64,000 nt of DNA from Paulinella micropora (GCA_019918135.1 WBZZ01003681.1:25001-89000), one strand, 5' to 3'; counted from the stretch's first letter, positions 52,601 through 62,109 are shown. Numbers and translations are program-made. The notes: generated by a model not told the origin, from the letters alone.

Positions 52601-53677
52601 ACAGAAGTTTTCTTTTCCTACCATAGATTTCATATTAGTTATGGCATCGTAGTGGCCTTCTGTTTTAAGAATGTATAGGTTTGTAAGCCGTTCTCCTTTC
52701 TCATCTTCGAGTTCTGTTTTATAAACGATTTTGTCAGGGAATTCAACAATAACCAAATTATACTTAATGAAATCAGCAAATGTATTCATTTCTGGAATAC
52801 CGCACACATCCTCAATTACATTTGCTTTGTTGTGTAGTTCTTTGGCTAACTCCTCTTGAATTTTTCGCCCCCTAAGTAAATCGTTGTATTTAGGATGTTT
52901 TTCTTTTTTAGCTTTCACAACAACGATCGCCCTCGCTAAGCATATGTTGTCGTCATTTTTGATTTGAATTACTCCTTTCTTTTTATAGACATCTAATTTA
53001 TTCAAAACCTGTAGCCTTGTCCCGCCGGTCGGCATCTTAACAGATTTTAATACAAACCTTAATTTATCTAAATTAGTGCCTTTTTCGTCTGTATATAAAA
53101 ATTCGTTGCTCTGAAATATTGCTGACAATCTTTCTAAGACATCATCCACAGAAATTTGATTAATCTTATGAAGTCCCGTAGATACCTTTCCATAACAATC
53201 TACAAACTCAATCCCTAAATTAACCATATTATTTGGATTTTGTCTTTTGAGAAAGTCATTCAAAATAATATCAACAAATCTTATAACATCTCGCATAGTA
53301 AATGAACGAAAGTTTCCATTCAACCTAACCGAATAAATACTTTCGTTAATTCCTAATTTGTGTTCCTTTCTGTCATCTCGCTTGATTTCGTAATTCCCAT
53401 ACCGCATCAAGTCTTTGACATTTTCTTTTCTCTCTTTCTTTTCTTCAATGTTTGGTAAGGGTGGTGCTATTGGTATAGTGTGGTGCTCAAAATACACAGC
53501 GCCTCTTACTTGGTTTAAGTAATTTTGGGCTGTCTGTGTATCTATCTTATACCGCCTTGTTTTTGGTTTGATATATAGCACATCCTAACCCCTGATTGAT
53601 TTAGTCTCATAATTGATTTTATATTCCCTAAATTTATCCAACCTATAGATTTTGCCGTTATAGGTATGTGTCTCCAT
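49663..53677 (-). pseudogene. Protein-primed family B DNA polymerase, right arm
   Basis: Reading from 53677 leftward, the copy has the lead module METHTYNGKIYRL, the zinc-binding segment, FFDFEATQDT, IAHNARGYDCQF, YCHSDVNILR, DVFSLYPTVM, KLCLNSLWGKFGE, YDTDSIIY and the final part MKVKGFSMNYES...TYTKRNIIGIVDNAIETRPLGY shared with element 1. It is nearly identical to the left-arm copy as far as that extends. Broken, about six breaks. Confidence 0.88.
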
Positions 53678-53762
53678 TGTTTGGTAAATATATTTAAGGA
53701 AATATAATTTTATAAAATTAAAATAATTTCGCCGTCTCAAATGTGGGGGTGTGTCCTGTGTC

Positions 53763-53780
53763 CCTGTGTGCCTCTATATA
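53763..53780 (-). promoter_or_regulatory. Conserved polymerase promoter-like site, right arm
   Basis: TATATAGAGGCACACAGG on the minus strand, about 85 bases before the polymerase-region start at 53677, as in the other two copies. Confidence 0.65.
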
Positions 53781-53828
53781 GTGGCGTGTCCTTGTCTTTA
53801 ACATAAAATTCACCCATACCCCCGCAGG

Positions 53829-53884
53829 AATGATTTCAATTAGATCGGCTCTGCCGATCGTTTTTCTCCGACGGAGAAAAACTC
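53829..53884 (+). repeat. 56-bp double-hairpin module, right-arm copy
   Basis: GATCGGC-TCT-GCCGATC (53843-53859) and TTTTTCTCCG-A-CGGAGAAAAA (53861-53881). It is identical to 27508-27563 and in the same absolute orientation, opposite to the expectation from the inverted arms. Confidence 0.85.
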
Positions 53885-53934
53885 AGACGGTGAAAAAAAA
53901 TAATTGTTTATTTTGTTTTTTATATTGATTTTGA

Positions 53935-54180
53935 TTTAATTATTTCCTCATATTCTTTATGCTTATTAGATTTCTTATGCTTACATTTACTTCCATTTGT
54001 AATCTCTGCTCCACATTCACAAATATAACTTTTGATTTTCCTTGATTTTTTCATTTTTAATTGCTTTTCTTTCATGGTCATAGTTTATTTTCCATTCTTC
54101 ATATTTAGGTATTACAAATTCTTTATAATATTTATTTGCTTCTTCCTATGCTTGCTCTTTTGATTTGCCTTTTCCTATGC
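53935..54180 (-). pseudogene. AP2-like / zinc-finger small gene, right-arm fragment
   Basis: The minus strand codes the zinc-finger end (YICECGAEITNGSKCKHKKS) and part of the AP2-like module up to IGKGKSKEQA, like 26602-26960. The element stops inside this gene at 54180. Confidence 0.6.
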
Positions 54181-54440
54181 CGCCCCACTGCGACAGGTAC
54201 TGCTGCCGCTGCTCGGGGGCGAGCCCCGCGTACCAGTCGCTCTTGGCCAGCCAGCCGGCGGAGCCCGACTGTGGCGGCGCGGGCTCGAACAAGTACAGCG
54301 GCGTGTGCGCGCGGGCCGCCAGCCACTGCATGGGCTTCAGCAGCGCCTGCGGCACGTCGTGCACGTACGCCTGCAAGCCCTCGGGCGCGCCGCTGTAGCT
54401 GGCGGAGCCGAACGGGTGCGAGATGTTAGCACTCGTCCCA

Positions 54441-54476
<36 letters not shown>

Positions 54477-57295
54477 TTGATGGCGCGGTAGGCCCGGACC
54501 AGCCCGCTGGCGGCGTCCACCGAGGTGGCGCGCACCGGGCACGGCCGGTCCAGGCAGTACGGGTAACCGGCGAAGTAGAGCTGGGCGGGCAGCAGGCGCT
54601 CGTGCACGTTGACCCAGCTGGCTCTCTCGACCGTGCCGTTCGCGGTTGGCTCAATGGCCGCCGTACAGTCTGTCCGGCGGCCGCCGAGCAACCACAACTC
54701 GCTGAGGTCGGCCGACGCGAGCGCGGCCGACGCCTCGTCCTCCTGCAGCTGCAGCTGCGGCGCGTTCGAGACGCCGGCGCCCGCCGAGTTGAGCGTCACG
54801 CGGCCGCGCGACGCCTTGGGCCCGTACGTCAGGTCCCGGCGGCCGCGCCTCGTCGACGTCACGGTCGGCGAAGGCAGCTCGCCCTGCGCCAGCCCCCTGA
54901 GCTGCGCGGCCTGGCGGCGCATGACGGGCACGCTCGTCAGCAGGTCGTCCCAGAACAGCAGCGCGGGGTGGAACGTCAGCGACAGCTCGGCCTCGCCGGT
55001 TGCAGGCACAACCGCAGCGCCCGCGCGCTGCGCGAGGCGCCACGCGCCCAGCGCCGAGCCGTCGGTCTTGGTGGTCAGGACCGCGTAGTCACCGGGGCTC
55101 ACGGCGCAGGCGGCGCCGAGCTGCGCCTCCAACACTGCGGCCTCGGCCGAGCTGGCGCTGACGTTGGCCAGCAGCCGCTGCAGGAACGGCCACGTCAAAT
55201 GCCTCACGACGAGCCCGTTGCGCGCGTTGGCCCACACCGAGTTCAGGGCGCGGCTGCTGTTGCAATTGTCGTCCAGCGCGGCCAGCAGCTGGTTTGTTAG
55301 GTTGCCCCAGGCCCCAGCCGGGGGCCGCGGCTGGCCGCAGTGCCCGTACTTGACCCAGTCCCACTGCGCGCCGTCCGCGTTCAGTGGGCGGCAGAAGTCG
55401 CCGCGCAGGACTTCTGTGACGGCCTCCAGGCCGCTCTCGTTGCCACTGGCGCACTCGGTCCAGCCGGTCGGCGCCAGCCAAGCACCGGTAGCGGCGGGCG
55501 TCGGCACGGTGTAATTGGTGAGCCCCAACAGCGAGGCGGACGCGAGCGCAGTGGCGCCCAGCCAGCTCAGGCGCGTGTCCTCCGAGGTAGAGACCTCGAC
55601 CCGGCGCTGCAGCACGCAGGTGCACTCCCTCCCAGTGCAGCCGCGCGGGCCGAGCAGCAGCGCGGTCTGCAGCAACGAGTCGTACTGCTGGTTCTCGAAG
55701 GACAGTGGCACGAGGTTGCACTCGAGCCACAGCGAACGCCTCTCCAGCAGCACAGCTGCGGCGCTCTGGTAGCACGGGCCGCGCCCGGGCCTAGCAGCCG
55801 GCGGAACCGGGCGAATGCTGACCCAGGCGCTGCCCCTGACAGCGTACCAGTCGGGCGCGCCGGTTGTTTCGTTGAACAGCAGCAGGGGCCGCCGGCCGCC
55901 GTCGGTCAGCAGCGGCGACCAGCCCTGTTCGATTGAGTCCTGCAAAGCACTGAACAGGCCGCGCACCAGCGACGCCTTGGAGTCGGCGCGCGTGTGGATC
56001 AGCTCCAGCACGCGGGCCAGGCTGCCCCACACGGCCGACGCGCTCACCGCCTTCTCCAGCAGCGCCTGCATGAACAGCCGGTTGCGCTCCGTGATGAATT
56101 CCGCGCCGTCGGCGCACGACAGCAGCGCGTTGATCTGGCCTTCCACGACCGTGATCGCCCGCCTCACGGCCCCGTTCGCGTTCAGCACCTGCTGCGTCGT
56201 GTTCTCGATCAAGCCCGTGTGGCGCCGCAGAATCTCGTTGTAGAATTCTGCCGTGGCGTCCAACTGGTCCTCCAGCGACGACACCGCGGAGTCTACGCGG
56301 TTGAGCAGGCCCTGCACCTGGTCCCTGGCCGCACCGATCTGCGTATTAGTCGCTTGGTACGAATCCACCATCGAGGTCCATTCATCGCTGAATTCCGTGG
56401 AAGCCTTGAACTGGTCCAGCTCGCGCGTGTACATGTTGCGCAGGTACAACAGCTCCGTGGTGTACGCGTTGGACAATTTCAGGTCAAGTTCATACTTGAT
56501 GTTCTGCACCTCGTTCTCGGCGCAGGTCTTGAGGTCCAGGCACTTGGAAGACACGGCCGTGAGCGAGCTGGCCAGGCAGTCGGCGAGCACCGTGGCGGCG
56601 TCGGTCTCCGCGCTTTCGCCGGCCGCCTTGGTCAGGTCGATGGTCTTGACCGCGTCCAGGCTCAGCTGCTTGAGCTCCTTCCACGCGTTCGAGAATTCGG
56701 TGCACACGGTTTGGATCTCGTTCAGCGTCAGATTGCTCGAGATTGCCTGTAGCAGCGCACGGCGGCGGGGCCGCATTGAGTTGTTGGTGTCCTGCTGGTT
56801 CAGTAGGTTCAGCGCGTTCGCAAACCGATCGGCGGTGGCGTTGGGATTGGTTTCGTGCGGCGCCAGCGGCGTGCCGGGGTCCTGCAGCGACTTGCTATTG
56901 CTCGAATTGGTGTTGTTCGACAGGGGGTCCCACGTCTGATTCAAGAAGTCCCTGACGGTGCGCGCCAGCAGCCCCCCGTCCACGTCGTCCGTGAGGGACA
57001 CGCTCGCCGTGACGGTGCGTGTCCACGACGGAGCGAAGCCTATGAGCTCTAATTCGTTGTACTCGACAAAGGGCGCGGAAACTGCTAGGGGCACTTGAAA
57101 CTCTTGCCCATTGTCGGTGAACGTGACTAACGATCTGCAGATCGAGTCGACACAACCACGCGATTCAACGACGGCGCGGACTTGGGACCCTGACCCCAGC
57201 GGAATTACCGAGCGAACCCTCGCAAAGGCAGTGGAATCGCCCCAGACCGCACCGAACGCAACCGCGGCGTGTAGCAGCAGCAGCAGCGGCAGCAT
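54146..57295 (-). CDS. Large secreted coiled-coil glycoprotein, cut at the element boundary
   Basis: From the ATG at 57295 the frame codes 1049 residues; the last 11 lie in element 2. Residues 1-16 (MLPLLLLLHAAVAFGA) are a clear signal peptide. There are about 16 N-glycosylation sequons. A short basic run, RPRRR (175-179), resembles a proprotein-convertase site. Residues 190-460 are mostly heptad-like helix, and further on come Cys pairs such as CTGRECTC and a Ser run. No membrane anchor is visible before the boundary at 54180/54181. The layout suggests an envelope or surface glycoprotein of a large virus, possibly fusion-type, but no family is recognised; a host surface protein is the alternative. 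Confidence 0.6.
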
Positions 57296-57359
57296 GTGAA
57301 CACAGAGACACGAAATGGAAAAGAAGAGTGCAAAGAAACTAACTTGGATTTTCCCCCTT

Positions 57360-57397
<38 letters not shown>

Positions 57398-57870
57398 GTT
57401 ATTCTTTCTCTGGCGCACGGCCGCCCAAGCTAGCAGCAAAAAGGAAAACATGGGTGCCCCCCCCCCGCCAGGAAAAAAGGAGCGGGGGGGGGGCCCAGAA
57501 ACGGGGGGGGGAATGTGCGACAGGTCCTGACTTTTTCGGCTCTCCTTTTCTTTTCCTCCGACCCGCCCGGTCGCACATTTTGCGAGCGAGCGCGCGGCGG
57601 GCGGAGGGGGGGGGGAGGGAGGAAGCAGGACCTGTCTGCACTGGCGCCCCCCCCCCCCTTTCCGGTCCTGAGCACCCCGCTCTTTTTCTTCTCGAGGTAC
57701 GGTCGCGGCACAGGGCGCCCGATAATCTTGCCGAGAATTTTGCGGCACGCCCGGGGGGGGGGGCAAAAGATCTCCTCGTGCGACTGTCTGTGTTTTTTTT
57801 GCCGCATCGTCAGTCCTTCCTTCTTAAGAAAAAAAAAAGACAAAACAGGCACACCCAAGACCGACCGGAA
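57296..57870. other. Intergenic spacer with homopolymer tracts, divergent promoters
   Basis: The spacer lies between two genes that diverge from it. It has a CT dinucleotide run (about 57362-57392) and several C8-13 or G8-10 tracts (near 57461, 57485, 57505, 57607, 57647, 57750). Frames crossing it are made of these tracts and are not genes. The promoters of both neighbours should lie here; no specific element was recognised. Confidence 0.5.
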
Positions 57871-59952
57871 ATGAACGAACTAAGTTTTGTTCTCGCGCTC
57901 AAGACGGGGCGGCCCGGGTGTTATGACAAGCTCTGGTGCCAGCTCAGGCAGGCCAATTACGCCGGCCAGCTGCTGCTAAAAGTTCTCGACACTAAAGCCA
58001 ACCAATGGGAAATACAAGCCACAGCGGACCCCGGGCGCCCCGTGGCGGTCAGCCTTTTCGGCCTGGTGCCGCTGTCGGGCGCCGTGGGGCGCCAGGGCAT
58101 CACGTGCATAGACCGAACGCTGGTGTGGGCGGATAAGAAGGGGTCCGGGGCCGGGGCGTTCAGCCTCGAGAAGCTCGAGTGGGCCGCAGACGACACACAG
58201 CAAACATCGGCAACGCGAACCAGGACCGAGCTTAAGACGTTGCTAGAACAGTTGTCGACCGAATTTAATGGGTGTGTCATGGATTCGAACGTACCCTTTG
58301 CCCAGACCACCGCCAGGATTAGGCACCTGGACTACTTTCGCGAGAGCTTGTTCGGCGGCTGCAGGATGCCGGGGGCAGTGGAAATGCGGCTGCTGCAGAG
58401 GCAGGTGAGGGCCGCGTACAAGGGGCCCTCCGGCGAAGAACTGCAGCAGGCCGCGGAAGCCTGCGCCCGGGCTACGACCATAGACGAAAAGTGGCTGGCC
58501 GCCGTTACAAACGATGCGCTGTGCCACTGGGCGTACCACTGCGCCTGGGCCCTGCGGCGCCTAGGCCTGACCGAAAGGCTAGTGTGGCAACACGGAGACC
58601 TGCAAGGAAAAAGTGCACAAGAATTGTTGCACGAGGCCCGCAATTCAAACGCCAGTCTGAGCAAGCCCTTGCAAGCGCTGCTAGCGCTGGGCGGCGAGGT
58701 TCTGGCAGAAATGCTGGGCTTTTTCAGCCGGGCGCAGTGGTACCTGGAGGACAGGCTGGACGTATGCGGCCGGACCGCAGCGCGCGGCAAGCACGACTTC
58801 CGTTTGCGCGACCAGGTGCTGCACACGCTGGACCTGCCGGGCGAGCTGGCGGCCCAGCGCGCAGACGACTGCGAGAGCCTGTTGCTGAGCTGCTACCTCC
58901 AGTCCGAGAGTTTCCTGTGCTGGTGCGAATCCGTTTGGAGTTATGTACAATTTTTGCCGCCGCTGCTAGCGCTGGTAGTGACGTGCGCGCTCAAGTTCTA
59001 CCGAACAACGCTGGTAGTAGGCAGCGTAGCCTTCGGTGTGGGCGCCGGCGACCCCGTCGCCCGACAAGAAGTGCCCGTGGCAGAGGCGCGCGAGTTCGAG
59101 GCGGCCAGGCGGGGGGCCCAGATCTCGAACGAAACGGCCCTGCCCCGGGACGACGCCAGGATCCAGTGCCACGTGTTCTGCCTGCTGGTACCGTCGGCCT
59201 GGCTCCGGGCGCGAAGGGCGCAGCAGCCGCCGGACCACACGGTCGGGCAGGCCAGGCGGCTGCTGGGGGCCGGCCGCCAGAGCCTGCCGTTGCTCCCCGT
59301 AGACTGCACGGTGATTACGCTAGCGAACCAAAACCTGTTGGCCGGCGGCGGCGTGCAGCCCCTGCTGAGAAAACACTTCTTGTACCGGCCGCACTGGGCG
59401 GACATGGCTGCGGGCGCGTTGCCCGTGCACACGCGCCAGAGCCCGTACAACACGCAGAGCGCGCGGGGCTACCGGGACGTGTCGTTCTTGTTCTGCCCGC
59501 AAGACGACTCCTCCGGACAGTTTGCGGTGCGGGCCGGGGGTTACCCGGGCTCCGACGAGCTCATGAGCGTCGGGGCCCCGATGTGCTGCCTGCTGGACAG
59601 CCACCGGTCGTGCAGGGAATGTGGCGGCGGCCGCAACTGCGGCAGCGTCGTCGACCTGCTGCCGGTCGGGCAGGACGTTCGTGACGGTGTGGCGCGGGCT
59701 TGCGCGCTTTTGCAGGCGGTGGTGCCGCCGCCCCTGCTGCCCGTGCCCCTAACCAGCGGCCAATGCCAAGAGAATTACCACAAGATTATCACGGGCAGCT
59801 GGGACGACAAGAGGAGCCGCTCTCCCTGGTACGCGGTCTGGCCCAGCAGCTGCTTTACGCAGGAACCCCCGGCTGAAGGCGCAGTGTCGGTGCAGCTAGC
59901 AGAAGGGTTTGCTGTTTGGTACAAGCAAGGCCCCACGAGCGCCGGAACGTGA
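57871..59952 (+). CDS. 693-residue protein with possible Cys-protease-like motifs
   Basis: The ATG at 57871 (MNELSFVLALKTGRPGCYDK) is chosen because everything upstream is homopolymer-rich spacer. The N-terminal 130 residues look beta-rich (LFGLVPLSGAVG). The middle has ADDCESLLLSCYLQ, with C334, and about 100 residues later IQCHVFCLLVPS, with H434. A DCE motif followed by a His in a hydrophobic strand is the pattern of transglutaminase/papain-like enzymes, so a Cys-protease fold is possible. The last third has CRECGGGRNC and other Cys. No family is firmly recognised. The frame looks whole. Confidence 0.55.
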   Translation: MNELSFVLALKTGRPGCYDKLWCQLRQANYAGQLLLKVLDTKANQWEIQATADPGRPVAVSLFGLVPLSGAVGRQGITCIDRTLVWADKKGSGAGAFSLEKLEWAADDTQQTSATRTRTELKTLLEQLSTEFNGCVMDSNVPFAQTTARIRHLDYFRESLFGGCRMPGAVEMRLLQRQVRAAYKGPSGEELQQAAEACARATTIDEKWLAAVTNDALCHWAYHCAWALRRLGLTERLVWQHGDLQGKSAQELLHEARNSNASLSKPLQALLALGGEVLAEMLGFFSRAQWYLEDRLDVCGRTAARGKHDFRLRDQVLHTLDLPGELAAQRADDCESLLLSCYLQSESFLCWCESVWSYVQFLPPLLALVVTCALKFYRTTLVVGSVAFGVGAGDPVARQEVPVAEAREFEAARRGAQISNETALPRDDARIQCHVFCLLVPSAWLRARRAQQPPDHTVGQARRLLGAGRQSLPLLPVDCTVITLANQNLLAGGGVQPLLRKHFLYRPHWADMAAGALPVHTRQSPYNTQSARGYRDVSFLFCPQDDSSGQFAVRAGGYPGSDELMSVGAPMCCLLDSHRSCRECGGGRNCGSVVDLLPVGQDVRDGVARACALLQAVVPPPLLPVPLTSGQCQENYHKIITGSWDDKRSRSPWYAVWPSSCFTQEPPAEGAVSVQLAEGFAVWYKQGPTSAGT

Positions 59953-60099
59953 CGACGCGCGAGCGTACAACGATTTCTTTTAAAAAAGAAGAATGATCAC
60001 CCCCTCTTTGTTCCGGGTTGGCTTGAACTCGCGTTGACAGAAAGATCGTTTTTTTTAATGATTTCGTGCGGGGGGGCCCGCGCTGCCAGCGCAGGTACT

Positions 60100-60712
60100 T
60101 TAGCAGCAGCCCGCCTTCACGCCGTTGCTGGTGTCGACGACGCCGACCGTTTCTTTCTCTGCTCTCCGGTGGCTGATCTCGGCCGCCTGCACCAAGAACG
60201 GCCGGATCTTAGCCATCAATTCTTCTTGCGAGTCTGTTTCTGCGCTAGTATGCAGGATCCGGCCCCCGAACCGCTGCCTCAAGTCACTGTTGCCGTGCAG
60301 GTCTTCCTCTGCGCCATCGTACCCCTCGATCGCGCTGGCACCCGACCAGCACGAACAGGATGTCCTCGTTCTTGTCTTTCGAAGAAGTGTTAAACTTTAG
60401 TACCTCCTGGTGGAAATTTTCTTTTTCTAAGCTGCAGCACACCAGGGCCATGTGCGCGCCGCGCATGTAATTCGAAATCATGGAGTCAAAACGCTCCTGC
60501 CCGGCCGTGTCCCAGACCCAGATCTGGTGCAGTTGGTTATCGAGCTCTATGGCGGGCAAGATCTTGAAATCCAGACCAACCGTGGCGGGTGTGTGGCATT
60601 CGCTGGGGGGCCTGTTATCCGCAAGCTTCTGCAAGAGGGAGGACTTGCCTGCGCTCGATGATCCCAGCATGACTACTTTCAGGTATTTGCCGGTCGCGAC
60701 CCTTTTTTGCAT
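60100..60712 (-). pseudogene. Rab-like small GTPase
   Basis: From the ATG at 60712 (MQKRVATGKYLKVVMLGSSSAGKSS) the sequence has the P-loop GSSSAGKSS, a switch I region with TPATVGLDFK, the WDTAGQERFDSM switch II motif, and further on TSAETDSQEEL at the SAK-loop position. The C-terminus ends in GCC, the double-Cys prenylation signal of Rab proteins. Rab GTPases direct vesicle traffic; large viruses sometimes carry host-derived copies. It converges with the gene ending at 59952. The reading frame appears broken about once. Confidence 0.8.
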
Positions 60713-61332
60713 ACCCTTGCCTTTTTTTGGGGGGGGGGGGGACTGGTGAGGTCTGCCTTGCGGTTTGCCAAGGAGAAGAATTGTTTTAAAAAAAAACCAA
60801 GCCAAAAAAAGCCAAGCACGCACAAAAGAAGGGGAGCGTAAAAGAATGGGGGGGGGGGCCAGGGCTTCGTTTTTTCTTCTGAACCAACTTTTCTTCGTCT
60901 ACGGGGGAGGGGGACCGCGGGCGGGGTTAGGTACGGGGAGTGTGGAAAGGGGGGTTAGGTACGGGGAGGGGTTAGGTACGGGGAGTGTGGAAAGGGGTGT
61001 TAGGCACGGGGAGGGGTTAGGTACGGGGAGTGTGGAAAGGGGGGGCAAGGGCGCGCGAGGCCCGGGAAGGGCGAGGGGGGGAGGGAAGGGAAGGCAGCAG
61101 GACAAGCAAAGAAAAAAGGCAACGGCGCGTTTAATCCAAGGGCGGGGGGAGAAAAAAAAGCAAAAGGGAGGTTTTAAAGAAAGAAAAACAAAGCGCAGAG
61201 ATTTCAGGCCTTTTTCTTTCTTGGCCCTCCCCTCATTTTTTGGCTCTCTTCTCGTCCCCCCCCCCCCCCCGCGCTCGCACTCTGGTGAGAGCCTCGTAAC
61301 CTCTCTTTCTGGTTCTGGTTTGCGCACTTTCG
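60713..61332. other. Spacer with homopolymers and a GTTAGGTACGGGG minisatellite
   Basis: The spacer holds no convincing gene; a long frame crosses it only because it is purine-rich. It has G9-12 and A-runs, a minisatellite from about 60926 to 61050 built from GTTAGGTACGGGG and AGTGTGGAAAGGGG words, and a C-run at 61257-61270. Promoters for the Rab-like gene and the gene at 61333 should lie at its two ends. Confidence 0.55.
60926..61050. repeat. Minisatellite of GTTAGGTACGGGG units
   Basis: At least five GTTAGG-(T/C)-ACGGGG words alternate with AGTGTGGAAAGGGG. The GTTAGG core is only superficially like a telomere repeat; the unit is longer and irregular. Confidence 0.75.
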
Positions 61333-62109
61333 ATGGACGGAAGCAGAGTCAAGTACGGGGTGCTGACCCCCGAAGAAGAAGAATATGGCGCCGTGGCTAT
61401 CAGTGCCCTGGCGCAGACGAGGGCCGACAGCATGAAGCGCGACCGGCCCGCTGGGTACCAGGGCGAGCCAGTCATCCAACTGCGCCCGTGCGACCTGTTG
61501 GTGGCCAAGAACGCGGCCATCTTGCGGTCGAGAACTAGCTTCATCAACGTGACGAATTGTGTCACCAACTGGCCAATCTATGAGCCCGAGGGCAAAGCCA
61601 AGGGCAAACCGGGAACGGCGCCCGCCAAAAGGGACGACGAAGCCACGGAGCTCACCGAGTGGACCTTTCTGGGCATCTGCGGCGAGGACAGCGAGCCCGG
61701 CGGGCGGCCGTCCAAGCCCCTGCGGGTGCAGGTGCAGGGTGTGTCGGACGTGTTCCTGCCGCGCTACGGCAAGGGCCAACAGTGGGCGCACAACGACATG
61801 CTCTTGTTCACTAGGCTGCCTACCCAGCAGGAACATTACGACAAGATCGACATACAAGGGCAGGACTCGCGCACTCGGTTCTTGATCGAGGCGCGCAGCT
61901 TGCTGACGGCCTCGCAAAAACGTGATTTCCCCCAGGTGGAAGAAGCAGAGCTGCCAGGCAAAAGTGCGGCCCAGCTGCATCAGCTCATCTTGAACCTAGT
62001 CGACCGCAGGCTGGAGCTGGCCATGACAACCGAACTCAACGAGCAGTTCGTGGGTCTCAGCGTGCGCTCCGCTCAGTTCGGACAAATGGGCCGTGTCTAC
62101 ATTCAGTAA
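61333..62109 (+). CDS. 258-residue protein, possibly a minor virion protein, unrecognised
   Basis: It begins MDGSRVKYGVLTPEEEEYGA and shows an alternating beta/loop pattern, with VIQLRPCDLLVAKNAAILRSRTSFINV, a Lys/Pro-rich loop near residues 90-105, VQVQGVSDVFLPRYGKGQQWAHNDMLLFTRLP, and a C-terminal helix pair (LHQLILNLVDRRLELAMTT). There is no signal peptide and no enzyme motif. The single-domain beta-rich look would suit a capsid-associated protein such as a triplex-like protein, but I cannot support that beyond shape. The frame looks whole and converges with the next gene. Confidence 0.55.
   Translation: MDGSRVKYGVLTPEEEEYGAVAISALAQTRADSMKRDRPAGYQGEPVIQLRPCDLLVAKNAAILRSRTSFINVTNCVTNWPIYEPEGKAKGKPGTAPAKRDDEATELTEWTFLGICGEDSEPGGRPSKPLRVQVQGVSDVFLPRYGKGQQWAHNDMLLFTRLPTQQEHYDKIDIQGQDSRTRFLIEARSLLTASQKRDFPQVEEAELPGKSAAQLHQLILNLVDRRLELAMTTELNEQFVGLSVRSAQFGQMGRVYIQ

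Larger units (their letters stand above)
26110..54180. mobile_element. Composite Polinton-like element 2: head-to-head dimer of two incomplete elements
   Basis: The left end starts AGTAGTATAGGGTGCCACTT, like the terminal repeat of element 1. The left half (26110 to about 42325) carries zinc finger, polymerase (+), then virion gene, capsid, penton candidate, GIY-YIG, protease, coiled coil, ATPase, small genes and fibre (all -). The right half (about 42326 to 54180) runs the other way: ATPase part, core protein, coiled coil, protease, penton candidate, capsid, virion gene (+), then DUF3820 genes, polymerase and zinc finger (-). The outer polymerase arms are nearly identical; the capsid modules differ. 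No integrase and no right terminal repeat are present. It is a fossil with roughly 25-30 breaks in total. Confidence 0.85.
50086..54180 (-). repeat. Right arm of the large inverted repeat of element 2
   Basis: This is the counterpart of 26714-31312. Its outer edge, 54180, coincides with the change to GC-rich DNA, so the outer part of the arm and any terminal repeat are absent here. Confidence 0.85.

Noticed and set aside
54305-56939. Long plus-strand frames opposite the glycoprotein gene
   Set aside because: GC-rich DNA leaves antisense frames open; they are Arg/Ala/Gly-rich with no domain.
57296-57766. An N-terminal extension of the glycoprotein to about 1206 residues
   Set aside because: It is built from homopolymer-coded Gly, Pro and Arg runs, and the signal peptide at 57295 gives a clear start.
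57358-57870. An N-terminal extension of the 693-residue protein, making it 864 residues
   Set aside because: The extension reads through CT and G/C homopolymer tracts; the ATG at 57871 starts the part with normal protein composition.
60926-61050. A second telomere-like array (GTTAGG words)
   Set aside because: The unit is longer, irregular and interrupted by AGTGTGGAAAGG, so it is a minisatellite and not telomere DNA.
60765-61332. A long frame upstream of 61333, rich in Gly and Arg
   Set aside because: It is a translation of the GTTAGGTACGGGG minisatellite and purine runs.
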